Assembly (NCBI GenBank): GCA_001695595.3
Contig: MBPM02000029.1
Location: 725,501 to 789,500, forward strand
Length of the DNA stretch: 64,000 nucleotides
Origin: Plasmopara viticola
Lineage: Eukaryota; Oomycota; Peronosporomycetes; Peronosporales; Peronosporaceae
Direction: 5' to 3'
Shown: piece by piece, positions 11,315 to 23,289 of the stretch
How positions within the stretch are numbered: position 1 is the stretch's first letter
Layout of the letters: each line of letters starts with the position of its first letter
Notes under the pieces: model-generated
What the model was told of the DNA's origin: nothing
What the model saw: the letters and a program-made list of their open reading frames with translations, nothing else
Database searches by the model: none
Translations under genes and position numbers: made by a program

Positions 11315-12367
11315 TTACATCATGCGCTCTTGTGCTTTGCTCATCCGATTCTTTGCGACCTTAGGTAACGTTTCTTGACGAAGGTAAAAGTATTGTTCTG
11401 ATTTTTTAATCATGAAATTTTGAATCTGATGCCAATCATCCGGCATACAAGGAGCATATCCTAGCTCTGCATCAAACAATATTATTTCAATTTTAGAGTG
11501 AACGCGTCGATTATAGGCTATCTCAGCCAAATGCAAAAAGTCATCTCAATCATTCTATGCTGGGTTGATGACAATTCGGAGGTAATCTACATTGAAACGG
11601 TTAGATCTTTCCATTTGTCCATCCATTTGTGGCCTAAAAGCTGAAGCCAAATTGTATTGCGTAGCCATAGTAGACACGATTGCTTGCCATAACTTTGACG
11701 CAAAGATGGCGTCTCCGTCAGACATAATAGTATGCCATGGTCCTTCATATTTTTCTTCATGAAGACCTTTGCAATATCTGCGGTATCGTCCGTTGTCTTC
11801 GTAACGATAAACACGGCTCTTTTTGTTTAAGCGATCAACAATCACCATAGCGGCATTGTATCAATTTCGGTCTCCGGTGAAGACACGATGGAGTCCATTG
11901 AAATGTCGATCCATCTGCCTATTGAATAATCCAGAGACTGTTGTTATCCTGGCGGTTTGATCTGCCTAGCCTTGTTGCGCTGACATGTTTTGCATGTGTT
12001 GACGTAGCGATAAATGTACCTTGCCATTTTTTGGCCAGTATTTTTTTGACGTGCGGCCAGGTATGTCTTGTAAATCCTGGGTGGCCTGCTGATACAGAAT
12101 CATGTTTAGCAGATGACGCGATTTTTGAATCTTCGTCATCTGGATTATACAGTCGTGGAGTCTCATCTTCGCCAGTTTCGCAATACAAAATAGCACCTTG
12201 CAATGAGACTTTGGGACAACGTCTTTTTTTCTAAGCTTCTTGATGACGTACTGTGGATCTCTATTCCACGCATACATCGTCTTAGTAGATTTAGCAAACG
12301 GATCCTTGTTCTTCCGGATTAATACCACGAATTCGCGATATTTAGCCGTTTCCAGTAGCTCTTGCAA
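11315..12367 (-). pseudogene. gypsy integrase remnant
   Basis: Four frame-disrupted pieces line up in integrase order on the minus strand. Upstream (12203-11919) is a degraded zinc-binding segment with AGHPGFTRHTWPHV. The catalytic core (11848-11555) keeps IMSDGDAIFASKLWQAI, holding the second core aspartate, and AFRPQMDGQMERSN, holding the region of the core glutamate. A C-terminal piece (11536-11315) has LAEIAYNRRVHS, the typical end of gypsy integrases. Stops between the pieces make it a pseudogene. Confidence 0.8.
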
Positions 12368-12807
12368 GCTGAATTGGCAGCTTTACTTTCAAATTCCGGA
12401 TTGCGTGTCAGTGCATCAGCCACGGTGTCAGTTTCACGGGGAAATTATTTGAACAAAGACTAAAATTCAGCAAGCTCATTGAATTATCGAGCTACTCTAC
12501 GATTTGCACTCTTCTGCGTCGGAATTATCTCAGCGCTTTTGTGATCCTTTTGACCGTGAATAGTCGATCGAGAAGATACACACGCCATACTTTTAGCTCA
12601 TGCATAATTGAAAGTAGCTCTTGCTCACAAACAGGTAATTCAACTCGGCTGGCTACATCTTCCAACCAGTAAAAGCAATTGGATGATCTTGCTCTCCTTT
12701 TTTAGTAACAAGACCCTTACTATAGCGAAATTCGAGGGATCCATTCGTATATCAAATGGTTCGAGAAGTTTAAAGGACTACAGACAGGTTGAAGGGTCAA
12801 TCGACAC

Positions 12808-13260
12808 TTAAGTTCTGCGAAGAAGGTAGCTGACCGTCCGAGAGCTTAATCGCTTCTCGATTACGTTTTTTATATTGCCGTGGAGTAGTCCTGGAAATTG
12901 AAAAGCCTTGAGACATAGACTGTTGTGCCTAAGAAGCACTGTATTCTTGGGAACAGGCCATTCTGCGATGTACTTATTTTGTCGAGGTCCATTCGGACGC
13001 CTTTTCGTCCAACAAAGTCTTGTAGGCATGGGGTCTCATTTACGCAGAATTGGCACTTTGACAACTTGGTGTAAAGTTGCTGTTCTTCACACCGTTTAAG
13101 CACACGGTCTTAAGCCGTTACGTGGTCTGCGAATCTTTACTTTGTATGAACATGTAGATGTCGTCAAAGTAGATTCTCATCAAATTCCTCAGATCTAGAA
13201 AAACTTTATCGAAGAGCCGATCGAACGTACCGTACTTCCGCTCAGTCCCATGGAGTGACT
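12808..13260 (-). pseudogene. gypsy reverse transcriptase remnant
   Basis: Near 13130-13185 the minus strand reads RIYFDDIYMF, a variant of the YxDD catalytic box with both aspartates kept. Downstream, at about 13050-12900, are VGRKGVRMDLDKI and a WPVPKNT match in two frames, which is the gypsy segment linking RT to RNase H. Frame changes separate these motifs. Confidence 0.75.
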
Positions 13261-14153
13261 AGACAATCAAATCGGCCATCTTTAAGGCTAAATAAGCCGT
13301 AAATAAGATAAGCGACTCACGCGATTTAACCTGGTAGAAACCTTAAATAGGCCCATGCACAAAACGAATGACTTCCAGACATGGAGTCAAAGTTGTCTAC
13401 TTTGCGCGGCATTGGTATCGCTGACAAGATCGTCGCTAGATTTGGCTGACGATAATCGCGCACAATGCGCTAACCTTGACACAAAACGTAAGTGCCAAAA
13501 AGGCCAACGTACTCAGTCGAATAATGCCATCTTGTCATCATCTCTTTGGCCCTTTCTTGGATCGTTCTGCACTGTCCGGGACTCTAGCCCATCATTTGAT
13601 GGATATTGTTTTGGTAGGGCTTGAGCAAAATCTCGTGCTCGATTTCTTCCCGTACTAGAGGCGTCTCACTTCAAAGCTCCGTGCGAAATGCTGTGCTCGC
13701 ACACTTGCGTAGCACTTCATACGCCGGACTATCCTTGAGCGATCTCCACACTTGATTCTTAAAGCACTTACAGACCCACAGGGGTTTACGACAAAGACAG
13801 CTTCAATGTTTTGTTGTGACGCATTAATAAACAAACTGGTGAGAGAAAATAAGCTGTGGCATTCCTTGACGGTAATGGTGGCCTTGTTGCCGATAGTAAA
13901 ATAAATATCGCGGCTCTGATAGATTCATGCCTTGCGTTGTTCAGTAGTTAAAACGGACGGACATTGACTTTGCGGTTTAGTCAAATTGATGCGTTGCGCT
14001 CGTGTTGATGCGAGGAGATAGGCGCCCTATAGTCCAGTTGATGTCTGGAGTTTGCTCACGATGCTACGTCATGCTGATAATGATACTCTTATTTTCGAAA
14101 CAGGCGTAAGTCAAAACGTTCCGATGTAATGGGAAAACCAGATATCCGCAAGT

Positions 14154-14339
14154 TTATGTGCACCGTCCGTCGGGGCGGTGAACAACCTGGTCGTAATTAA
14201 AGTCAACTTGCATCATTTCACCCTTAATTACTTCGAGCTCAAGCCGCTTCACCAAATCTTTGCATATACCGTCAAGAACATATCCGTTGTCGATGAAGAC
14301 AGTGACGGGTCTCTCCTGACAGCATAAAGTGCACGTCAA
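14154..14339 (-). pseudogene. gypsy protease-like remnant
   Basis: A 61-codon open piece with VTVFIDNGYVLDGICKDLV resembles a retropepsin active-site strand, but the D-S/T-G triad reads D-N-G. It sits between the gag and RT remnants, as expected. The match is short, so the call rests partly on position. Confidence 0.5.
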
Positions 14340-14499
14340 ATATAACGATTCGCTTCCTTACATTTAGGAGCGGTATATTGCGGTGGTATGTGGCCGACAA
14401 CGCCACAATTGCTATATGTTGTCGATTGAGTCCAGTTGTCGATCTAACCCTTTCTCTTTTAACGATGCTTTTGTTTCTGAGATCGTGACTTGTTCGCAC

Positions 14500-15550
14500 G
14501 ATAGCTAGTCCTTAAGGCACCGTCTTGAACGACTTGATCGATGTGCGATTTGGTCTACCCGATTTATGGGCAAATACGAATTTTGAGGCAATTTCAATGG
14601 CCTCCTGGAAAATACTCATACTTTCTTTTCTAAGCCTCGTTGCGGTTTCTCCCCTAATCCACTCTAGAAAAAAAATGCGTTTGCAATTCGCTGATTTCCA
14701 GTTCCAAAAAAATGCTGTCCAATTTACTGATTTTAAACTCACATCAAGTCCTAGAATCTAGGGATGTACTCATAGATAATTCTCCTTTGAATCAGAAAAA
14801 ACATCCGCTCTCAAAAATCATACTCGAAATACTTAGGCCTGAGGCGTGTACGAATTTGAGTTTTTAACAGTGCTCACATCTTGTGCACGTTTATGCGCTT
14901 GCAGTTGGCGATAAAGGCACGGTACCAACTTTGTACGAATCAGCCTAAATTGCTTGGGGCAAGCGTCAAAAGTCTGACGACTATTTTGTCATTAATTGGC
15001 GCTTATTAACGAGCACTGTTCCATTGCGAAGATAATAACTTCGCCTAAACTATCTTCATAAAAAGGTAGACGTTTTTCTTCTGCTCGCCTCTTGATGCAA
15101 CGAAAACTCGAAGCTTCCATTAGCATGTTGCATTTGAGCTTGCACTTAAGCTCGCTCCTGGGCTTGAGACTGCTGTTGTTGCTGAGTGAGATACGACAGT
15201 AGTTGTTGCATGGACAGTGTGTCTTGTCTTGTCGCTTCAGAGGAATTACATTAGCGTGAACGGTTGAATCTGTTCATTTGCCGCAATTTGCGGAGCCGGA
15301 GCTCTTAATCTTGAGCGCGACATTTGCCGTAAATTTTTATTTTGTCAAGAGCAGTTATTCGGCTCTGCTGACGAGGTCTTGGAGTCGTAGATGGACGCTC
15401 AGCCGCACGGCCTTCACTATAACAGAGCTGGTTAAATTTTGTTTTACAGCCTACGCATTTCGGCGCGTTAGATTTCAGTGATATCGTGCCGTGAATACCT
15501 GGCACCTGAGCCCTTACAATCCGGGATTTCGTTTCGAATGAGTTAAACAA
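14500..15550 (-). pseudogene. gypsy gag remnant
   Basis: Two broken open pieces lie upstream of the protease remnant on the minus strand. The 5' piece (15550-15305) has a Cys-containing segment CVGCKTKF followed by Arg/Pro-rich sequence. The 3' piece (14742-14512) has a WIRGETATRLR stretch of capsid-like character. Assigned to gag mainly by position and composition. Confidence 0.45.
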
Positions 15551-16031
15551 GCTTAGGTTGCTTTACCGTTGATAACCGCAAATCCTTTCGCAACTTGTCG
15601 AGCTCCTTATCACGGCTTGTTAGGAGCTCAGAGGTAGTGATGAACGCGTATGTGAAGTCGCGGGTCTCTTGTTTTTCCCTACAACGAGGCCGCATGAAAC
15701 AGCTCAGTAGTATAAATGTAGATCAAGCGAAATCAAGTGAGTAAAGTGTTCGTGATTATAAAAGCGGGACAGGATTCAACAAAAGGCAAGAGCACAATAC
15801 CATAGACCAACTGAAGAATTTCCGGGTGCTTGTATAACAGTAGCGTGCAACCAAGCTAGCTATTTACTTAACTTTGAGTTCGTGCTGTACGACAACCCTT
15901 TTTGATCGAGTACTTTCCACTATGTGATTCGTACAAAATATCACAAAATGACTCGTATTTCACTATGTGACCACGAGCACTCTTGTCTCGAACTCTTCAA
16001 GTTGACCAACAAGAGCATTCATATAGTATAG

Positions 16032-16454
16032 TCGCGAAAGAAGCTTGTTTAAGTCGGTCGTCGGACGAGGCTGAGGCGCGGGCGGGGCGAAGTTGGGGAA
16101 GGAGGAGGGGTGCTAACTGCTCAAAGCAAATTGAGAAGTGACATTATGGAGACATCTGACGACTTTTTTTCGTGCTACAGCCTAACCAGTGACTCTCAGC
16201 CATCTACTGCTACCATTACAAGAGCTATCATTCTTCTATATTTCATCTGGCTTTATACACATTCCGTATTACTTTCAGCCATCAATGTCTCTTGGCTTCC
16301 AATGATTATGGGACGTCCGGAACTGTATTCCGGTTGGAAGCTGTATAGTCGCCTATTCTATGGATAGTACTAATGCATGCATCTTGGGAATATTTTATTA
16401 AATTACGTTAAAGCCGTTACCGGGAATACTGCCGGTGACGACGGTCATGTCACA
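16032..16454 (-). repeat. 5' LTR of the Ty3/gypsy element
   Basis: Direct repeat of the 10485-10849 LTR, sharing the GTCGGTCGTC..GAGGCTGAGGCGCGGGCGGGG block near 16055, the GAAGTGACATTATGGA stretch and the ACCGGGAATACTGCCGGTGACGACGG end. It carries an extra purine-rich stretch (GGGGAAGGAGGAGGGG) near 16092 that the other copy lacks. Left edge approximate. Confidence 0.75.
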
Positions 16455-19400
16455 ATGTACCACCACAAAGTGTAATGACTTTACTGAAATTCGTCATCGG
16501 AAACAGGAACTTTTTTGCTCCCACTTGCAAGTGCATTGATGTGTGTGTATTTCGGAAAAGTGTAAATGAACTCAAACAAGCCCCTCGTGCGTGGTGCTAG
16601 ATGTTCTCAAAGCAACGATAGCAAAAGACGTTGCTCGACTATTGTGTGTTCATCAGAAGCCAAAGCAAGAGAACATATCATTCGCGTCAACGTGAAGAAT
16701 CTGTGCCGGTCTACTTACGGTCAAACATTGCCCGCCGGTAAGACCTTGATTTCGTTTTTTTTCAATTACTCTCTGCATTTGTATTCTCTGTATTCTTTTT
16801 AGCAGTAATTAAAAGTTAGAAGTAGGCTGCGCAGGCGCGAGGATCTCTGTCTAATCGACTCAGATGTTTCTGTTGGAATATTTAATAACAAGAAAGACAT
16901 TGAGTTTGGCGGCTCAACCTTTTTTTTATAGATTGGATTCCATTACAAAAAAGTTTACTCGTCAAACAATATTAGCAATGTTCTGTATGATTAGCTGTGA
17001 TTAAGTCGCATACTTGATTGCAAGAAGTGCTGATCATACTTAGACCGATCAATGATGCCAGACTCGAAACAGATAATTGTAGCTGATCTAGCATTACATC
17101 TTACTCACGTGAAAGAAAAAAAATGTCTCTCCATTTCGATTTTTTGTTTTGCATGGACATAAATAGCCACGAGCTCCCTGTTTTGATTAAGAGAAACATG
17201 CACGTCTAGCACTTATTTGTGCACACTTATAAGTCGTATTTTACGTCTACGTTCGCGGTTCTGTCGTCCGCTTTCCTTTTTTAATACGCGTAAAGTAAAA
17301 AGATATTGCTCAAGTAAGAGTGTATTGTATTTTTTACTAGTATGTCGAACTGTCAACGCCATAGACGATGCAATTTTGCTAATGGAGCCCACACGCAAGG
17401 ACAAAGCTGTCTTGAGCGGGATACTCGTGGCTTTTCAACTCTTTTTGGGAAAATAGTCCCGCACACTATGGGGGTGTGATTGAACGCTCACTTTTCTTCT
17501 TGTCTATCATCGATTCAATTCTATGGAAATCGAACTAGGTATCTCGTCGAGGTCTGTTGTAATGCACACAGCTTCATCTTCTGAATGACATCAGTGACAT
17601 CTGGTCACTTTCCCTTATTCTATATATTTGCGCAGGTAACCTTAAATTGTAATTTGTGGATATCCTATCTGTCGGAAAGGGTAAAGGCGGAACCGGCGTG
17701 TTAAGGCAAAAAGGTCTCCGACAGTATTTACTCATGCATCGGCTCAAATGAAACAATGCCGCAAACACAGTGGTATGGTGATGATGATTCACGAATTAGC
17801 ATGGTAAGACGCATATAGAGCCTTTGCAAATAGATAGATTACACGGATGGATGACCTAGGTCGTGATAAAAAGGCTACGTGTAGTGGATCATCTCCACGA
17901 ATATTTCCCTTTCTCTCACTTCGTTCAAGCCTCAAGGGGCCTCAAGTCTTGAGCAATCGTCAGAATGTGATCCAAAGCATCATGTCCTTGCGCAAGAAAC
18001 TTGATCTAATATTTCCAGCGACAAGTCCATCGGTGATAAAGACATGGACATGGACATATGCCATGTTGTGGTTGCATCACTATAGTGAGGTTCTCAAATA
18101 CAACGCTTAGTTTAGCAGCAGATGGTGACGAGGATGTTGTGATCTAGTCGCTGTGCAGTCCCTTAAGTAAGTCTTGCTAAACTTGGAAAAGAGTACTTTC
18201 GAGCCGAGAGCACAAGGCATTGTGAAGGTCCTTCCAAACAATTATATCACGAGACAGGGCAGAAGATTTTTGCAGTCAAGACTAAAGATTACGGCGAAAG
18301 TACGCATTAGTGTTAAAAAGTCTTGGCAGTGTACTCATAGCCGGAAAGTGAAGTACGTGATTATGCCAAGCATAAAGGATGAGGATCCAGGAGATAAACA
18401 CGACGGCAATGGTCATGGACGCTTGGTCAACAATGGGATGCAACTTTATATATGCATTCATTGAAGTAAAGAGAATAAAAAGGTTAGATGGGGCAAAATT
18501 ACCTCCTGAATGTGGTTATTCGACAGCGGACCGGCGCATTTTATCTGCAATGACCAGATGAAACTCGCAAGTAGAATGAATGAGATGCTGATGGCAATAA
18601 TGTTGCGATTAAATTGTGGTAATTATTGATTAGGCCAGTGACGACGAGCGTAAGGTAAAGATCAATAGCTATTTTTCGTACCGAATATAAAGAACTATCC
18701 TATCGGATTAAAAGACTAAGAAATGCCAAATTTCAAGTGGTGTTTGACGGTGCGTTCATGCATTTTGCGCGCAACGATTCGAAACAAGCGATGACTACTG
18801 TGCGGGCTCTGGTGGCTACGCACACCACGGTGCTAATAGATGTAGTGACGTCGAAGTCGAGTGCTGATCTGCATGAATGCATGGGTCCACTACAGATGAC
18901 AGATCGGCATGTCATTCTGCATCGACACCTAGGTGGCTGTCGAAGGGATTGGCTAATGCGCACAGCGTAGCTTTCAATCCGACGTTGCCGAAGCCCTCTT
19001 AAATTTAGCACAGTAACCTTTTGCGCCACACAAAGATGCTGGTTTATGAACCGGTGCAGTGCATTGTTCTCGCAATGTATCTGTCAGTAGGTGTGAAAGC
19101 ATACACTACAATTCAAAGTTGCCACCTCTTAGGCATGCTCTAGGCGCAAATTGCCGGAAGTATGCCCCGTTATCACTAATCTTTCGTCTTTCGCCGTTGC
19201 TGGTTCGCATTTCGTTCATTATTGACCGGATCGTTGCGCACTAGCGAAGACCTAAATATTAAGTAATATCTCGATGTCTGTGTGCATTTGATTCATAAAA
19301 CAGGGTTCAAAGCCTAAGCAAAGGTATTTTTTTCATAATCCGACTAAATGTCATATGCAGAAGTGCTGAGGTACGTAGTACCTTAAAGTGCAGGAATCGG

Positions 19401-20847
19401 TCTTGCAGGAAAAACAGGCTGATAAATTAATTTTCAGGCAAGGACAGGCTGGTGCAGGCAAGAAAAGGCTGGGGTAGGCAAGGATAGGCTGGTGTTCGCG
19501 ATAAGTTGGCCTTGACATACCAAAATGGAAGTATATAGTGGCGCTGCTAGCCTTAAAAACCTAACTTCTTATCGGTCACGTTTGTCTTGTTATTTGTACT
19601 GCTTTTTCTTGTTTCGCATCCTTGTGTGTGTTCAGTAGCTAGCTCGCACACAAAAGGGATCATAGATAGCAGCTGCTAGCTCTATCCTGGCAATAAAATT
19701 ACACAAAATAAGGATTCCAGGGTAAGAGTTTAAACAATTCATGATCGGTTTGTAAGGCACACACGTAGAGCACATATTTGTGTTGAAACTTCTAGACAAA
19801 TGGATACGAGAGAAGTTGCAGCTAATATCGACTATAAAGTGTGTCGTCATCTTCGATGATGTAGGTACTTGGTAGCATTAAACGCTCAAATTTATCGGTG
19901 AACCAAATTTTAATTGGTACACTAGCGTACGCTCCTGTCCGAACTATTGCAGTTATGGAATTTGCTGTCATGTCGTATAAATTATAGCTAGACGGCCGAA
20001 ACGACGTGAGATTGGTTGGATCACAATCACAGAATTTACCAATTCAATTTTGTGAAACACAGATGAACAAAGAGACCATAAAGACATTTTTGCTGATTTT
20101 CCATCAGATTTATGTCGCCTTTAAGGTCAATGAATGCAAGTCACTTTAGTGCATGTAATTTGTCGCACAAAAGTGACTACTACTAAAACTTTTCGCTCAC
20201 CGCTGTCAAGTTTTTTTAAAAAAACTCGACACGTATTCGCGCAATATGCCGCGACTAATACATCACTGCCAGTGAATGATGCGAATACTAAGCCAATCAG
20301 TGAGAAAACAGTGCAATATCTTAATTACCAGAGGTTAAAATACCGCACGACATCAGATTTGCTATGAAAAGTACCACACATCAAAACAGCACGCGCGATG
20401 GTGTCTACGGGTAATGAGAAAGCAACTGCAGCATCCAGCTTAAACGTCAAATCTAGCAGCTTTAATAGATCATGCATTTCACGAAACGTAATACACTATA
20501 TATGCCACAGATTTCGCTGAATTTGCATTCAGCGTCGAGCTCTACGTGACGCGACTAATTAAAAAATGTACCTGACGTGCTAAGAAAATTGTTGATCAAA
20601 AGGGGGACCAAAAAAGTTTTCATCATACGTATAAATTTCGTCCTTGATTCTACACGATCCCGATCCGAAAGAATGCTCGTTTTTGCTGTAGGTAGAGTAT
20701 AGTTACCGTAAGGGGGACCACCTCGTTGTAATCTCTTACATTCGGTGGTAGAATTGTGTCTAGCTCTCCATTATATGACTACTTGCCGTTAATGGTAAGC
20801 GAAAATGTTTTCAAAAATGAATTTCTGGTACGGCCTACAAGCCATAC
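16455..20847. other. Gene-free gap between gypsy element and chitinase
   Basis: About 4.4 kb with many stops. Open frames reach at most about 100 codons and show no family match. I saw no convincing secreted RXLR-type or CRN-type frame. The only structured item is the small 20-bp tandem repeat at 19435. The stretch 18700-18990 has an open frame on each strand, but neither product is recognisable. Confidence 0.5.
19435..19494. repeat. Three-copy 20-bp minisatellite
   Basis: Three adjacent units of consensus YAGGCAAGGAYAGGCTGGTG (19435-19454, 19455-19474, 19475-19494), each differing from the others at a few positions. A degraded further match (CAGGAAAAACAGGCTGAT) lies just upstream at about 19406. 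Confidence 0.85.
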
Positions 20848-21639
20848 CTAGGTTTGCAGATCGTTGCACGAAGTGTTGCCCAATGGCTGCACATTTAGCA
20901 GGTCGCACATTTGAATGAAGTACGTTATGCGCTGCAGCTCGTTTTTCTTGTTGGGAGCGTTTGGGCCGCACTCGAGTACACCGTTAATGATGTCGGTGGA
21001 CATAGCAAAGCCATCCATTCCGGCGACGACGTTGTGGAGCACACGTCCGCCTTGAGGTGTCATCCAGTACCAGAGCGCCGTCATCCATGTGACACTTGTA
21101 TCAGTTGCAACAATGTCAGGGTTTCGAAGGAGGTCGATGCCAAGAGCCTCGCCAGCATGATAGTAATTGTAGTTCCAGGATAGCTGGATTGGACCACGGC
21201 CGTGGTAGCGACGGCCAGGTGCGCATGGGTACGTTGTGTTGTCACAATACTGCCACACGTCGTACGTGTCGCGAGCATACTCTTCGGCTGCTCTGAAATT
21301 GTCGCTCTCATGAGCAGTCTGGGCCAAAAATGCTGCCAGCTCGCGCTTGTCGTCGACGTCGTTGCCAGTATTGGCAAACTCTGTGTACTTGTTGGCGGCA
21401 TCAACTAACCCATTGAAATTGTATAGTTCAACAGCATCAGGAAACAACTCGCGAAAGCGATTTTGATCGAAGAAACGAGCGAAATTCGAGGGGCTCGCCG
21501 AATTCGACGCAGGGGATAAAGCACAGTTCGGCGCTGTTGGGATTGTAGCCAGCTTGGTGTCTTGAACAACTTCGTCACTGGAAGAAGCAGAAACTACATA
21601 CAAGATGCGCAATGCCGCAAAGACTTTGACGCTCATCAT
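20848..21639 (-). CDS. GH19-family chitinase, probably secreted
   Basis: Glycoside hydrolase family 19 endochitinase cutting beta-1,4 links in chitin by inversion. One intact frame of 263 codons from tandem ATGs at 21639. Residues 1-20 (MMSVKVFAALRILYVVSASS) are a plausible signal peptide, followed by a Ser/Ala-rich linker and the catalytic domain from about residue 45. Family landmarks: FLAQTAHESDNF, where the Glu after His is the expected general acid (plants usually have HETT here); CAPGRRYHGRGPIQLSWNYNYY, the substrate-binding signature; ALWYWMTPQGG; and IINGVLECGP. Paired cysteines suit an extracellular enzyme. No chitin-binding domain is present. Oomycete walls are mostly glucan and cellulose with little chitin, so the enzyme may remodel minor chitin or act on outside chitin; that role is inference. 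It stands alone between repeats. Confidence 0.92.
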   Translation of the reverse strand: MMSVKVFAALRILYVVSASSSDEVVQDTKLATIPTAPNCALSPASNSASPSNFARFFDQNRFRELFPDAVELYNFNGLVDAANKYTEFANTGNDVDDKRELAAFLAQTAHESDNFRAAEEYARDTYDVWQYCDNTTYPCAPGRRYHGRGPIQLSWNYNYYHAGEALGIDLLRNPDIVATDTSVTWMTALWYWMTPQGGRVLHNVVAGMDGFAMSTDIINGVLECGPNAPNKKNELQRITYFIQMCDLLNVQPLGNTSCNDLQT

Positions 21640-22098
21640 GATTCGATCGCTAGTGGCTTGCTGGGGGCTTGTTTATCAAATTGAAAGTGCCTCCCGAGGA
21701 AAAAGGCAAATTTTACCTGACAATTTGACGAAGAAATAGTCCTTTACTAGAAATGTAGACAGGCCGTCAATTGTAGGAGGACAAAATCGTGATTTGACGT
21801 TTGGCGGGGATCTAAGCAATTAGTAATCGTGGCACTGCTCTACCGACAGCAAACCCGAGCATCCTTTTAGAACCGTGCAGCTTTGATACATCTTTAATCA
21901 ACTGGCTTTGTGCCAGTACGAGTAGAGCTCGACGCATTTATGCAAAAACCAGCAAAATATGTGACATACAAAGTGCATAACGTTTTATGCAATACGGGAC
22001 CTACGTATAGGATGGATGCTGCGATGTGCTACCTCAGTAAGGCGCGTGCTAACCACGTTCGCAAAATTGCGTACTGACCGTATTGTATTAAAAACAAC
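21640..22098. promoter_or_regulatory. Upstream region of the chitinase gene
   Basis: About 460 bases upstream of the chitinase ATG up to the retrotransposon insertion. Presumed to hold the promoter; no specific element was recognised. Confidence 0.3.
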
Positions 22099-22450
22099 AT
22101 AGCAGACTTTTTTACGGAAAAGGTTGGGGTGACGCCCTCCTTCCAAGCGCGGGGGATAAATGCTCGCGCGCTTCGGGCAGGTGCTCTCGGGCATCTGCAG
22201 GTCTCTAACGAGTCTCACCCTCGACGCGACGGTCTCCAGCACCAGAGCGCCACCTGGGCTCTTACCAAGTCAGAGGAAAAGAAAATAATGGAAGACCCTC
22301 ACGACCTCGGTGTTGGCTGCACTGCCCGCCGAACGAGACCCGACGTATGCGGACACCACTCTATGGCGTGGACTAGCCAGACTGAGCCTAGCACGTGCAT
22401 AACTTGGCAACGCGATAACGTAATACAATACAATACAATAGCAGACTTTT
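22099..22450 (+). mobile_element. Non-LTR retrotransposon insertion (SINE or truncated LINE) with 13-bp TSD
   Basis: The 13-mer ATAGCAGACTTTT occurs perfectly at 22099-22111 and 22438-22450. Between them are 326 bases that are more GC-rich than the flanks and end in a short tandem tail, TAATACAATACAATACA. Perfect flanking duplication plus a simple-repeat 3' tail is the signature of target-primed reverse transcription. No LTR or reverse transcriptase motif is present, so it is a SINE or a heavily 5'-truncated LINE copy. The perfect duplication suggests a fairly recent event. Confidence 0.8.
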
Positions 22451-22870
22451 CCTCTGAGTGGCCTTTCTCAAAAAAAGACCTAATCTATCGGCGTGTGCGT
22501 GGTACGGATATTGATGATGAGATGGTGAGGTAGGTGGATGGTGTCGACTTAACCGTATGTTGAGACACAGGGACCATATAAACCTTTTCACCCTAGCTTA
22601 ACTTTGCTAGTGGTACAAAAAGTTTATATTATTTATTATATAGAAAGCTTGCTTACAATGGAGAGGGTTTTTGCTCACTTGCATTCAATTGAGTAATGTC
22701 ATGTATTTAATCCTAACACAACCTATACCTTCCCAGCAAGGCTAAGATTCCTACTTTTTTTAAGTCTGAAATTTCTTTTTCGTCTTCTTATTGTCTTTTT
22801 CTTGACCAAGGTCAAAATGTTTTTTTTGCTTGGAGCCGTCCGCTCCCCAAGTCTGGTTAAAACGAGATTT

Positions 22871-22945
22871 GTCCGGTGTGGGGCTCGAACCTGCAGCACA
22901 CACCGTAAGGGTTAGAAGCATAGTCCACTATCCACGCCACCGGGC
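22871..22945 (-). ncRNA. tRNA-Arg(UCU)-like pseudogene or SINE head, copy 1
   Basis: Read on the minus strand: acceptor-like 5' end GCCCGGT and 3' end ACCGGAC (6 of 7 pairs), A-box-like TGGCGTGGATAGTGG, a CTTCTAA seven-base loop (anticodon UCU), and B box GGTTCGAGCCC. The anticodon stem pairs poorly and the T stem is only partly paired, so folding to a working tRNA is doubtful. A TTTT run, a possible Pol III stop, follows about 10 bases downstream. Best read as a tRNA-derived element. Confidence 0.6.
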
Positions 22946-23289
22946 AGCGCCTTGACTTCAGTTTGACTGGTGTCGATTTGAACTTATCAACTACCTGCTC
23001 ATTTCGTATTCGCTTCGCATGAGCGTTAGAAAAATTCCTTCATGCAAATAAAGTGATACTATGTATAACTTGGAAGTACTAAAAAAAAGAGTTTAGAGAT
23101 TGATACACTCCGGATGCAATACACACATGCATGAAGTGCTGCATGTTCTCGACTGCGCGCAACGCAAGTTTTGTTCGAACACATCCGTTGTCTCTATTGT
23201 TTTATTATGTGCACTTTTGGGTTGTCATGACACCAAGAAAAGTTTTGCTTGGGGTCGTCCGCTTCCCAAGTCTGGTTAAAACGAGATTT

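Larger units (their letters stand above)
10850..16031 (-). mobile_element. Decayed Ty3/gypsy LTR retrotransposon, internal region
   Basis: On the minus strand the order is gag remnant (about 15550-14500), protease remnant (about 14340-14150), reverse transcriptase (about 13260-12800), RNase H, integrase (about 12370-11300), then polypurine tract and 3' LTR. Integrase after RT is the Ty3/gypsy order, as opposed to copia. Every domain is broken by stops and frame changes, so the copy cannot be autonomous. Diverged LTRs and coding decay point to an old insertion. No target-site duplication could be identified because the outer LTR edges are uncertain. Confidence 0.85.

Noticed and set aside
18737..18970. 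An RNase H or reverse transcriptase piece (VVFDGAFMHFAR)
   Set aside because: Only one loosely matching stretch; no catalytic residues or neighbouring retroelement domains could be placed.
16455..20847. RXLR-type secreted effector genes
   Set aside because: No open frame here combines a convincing signal peptide with an RXLR and downstream acidic motif.
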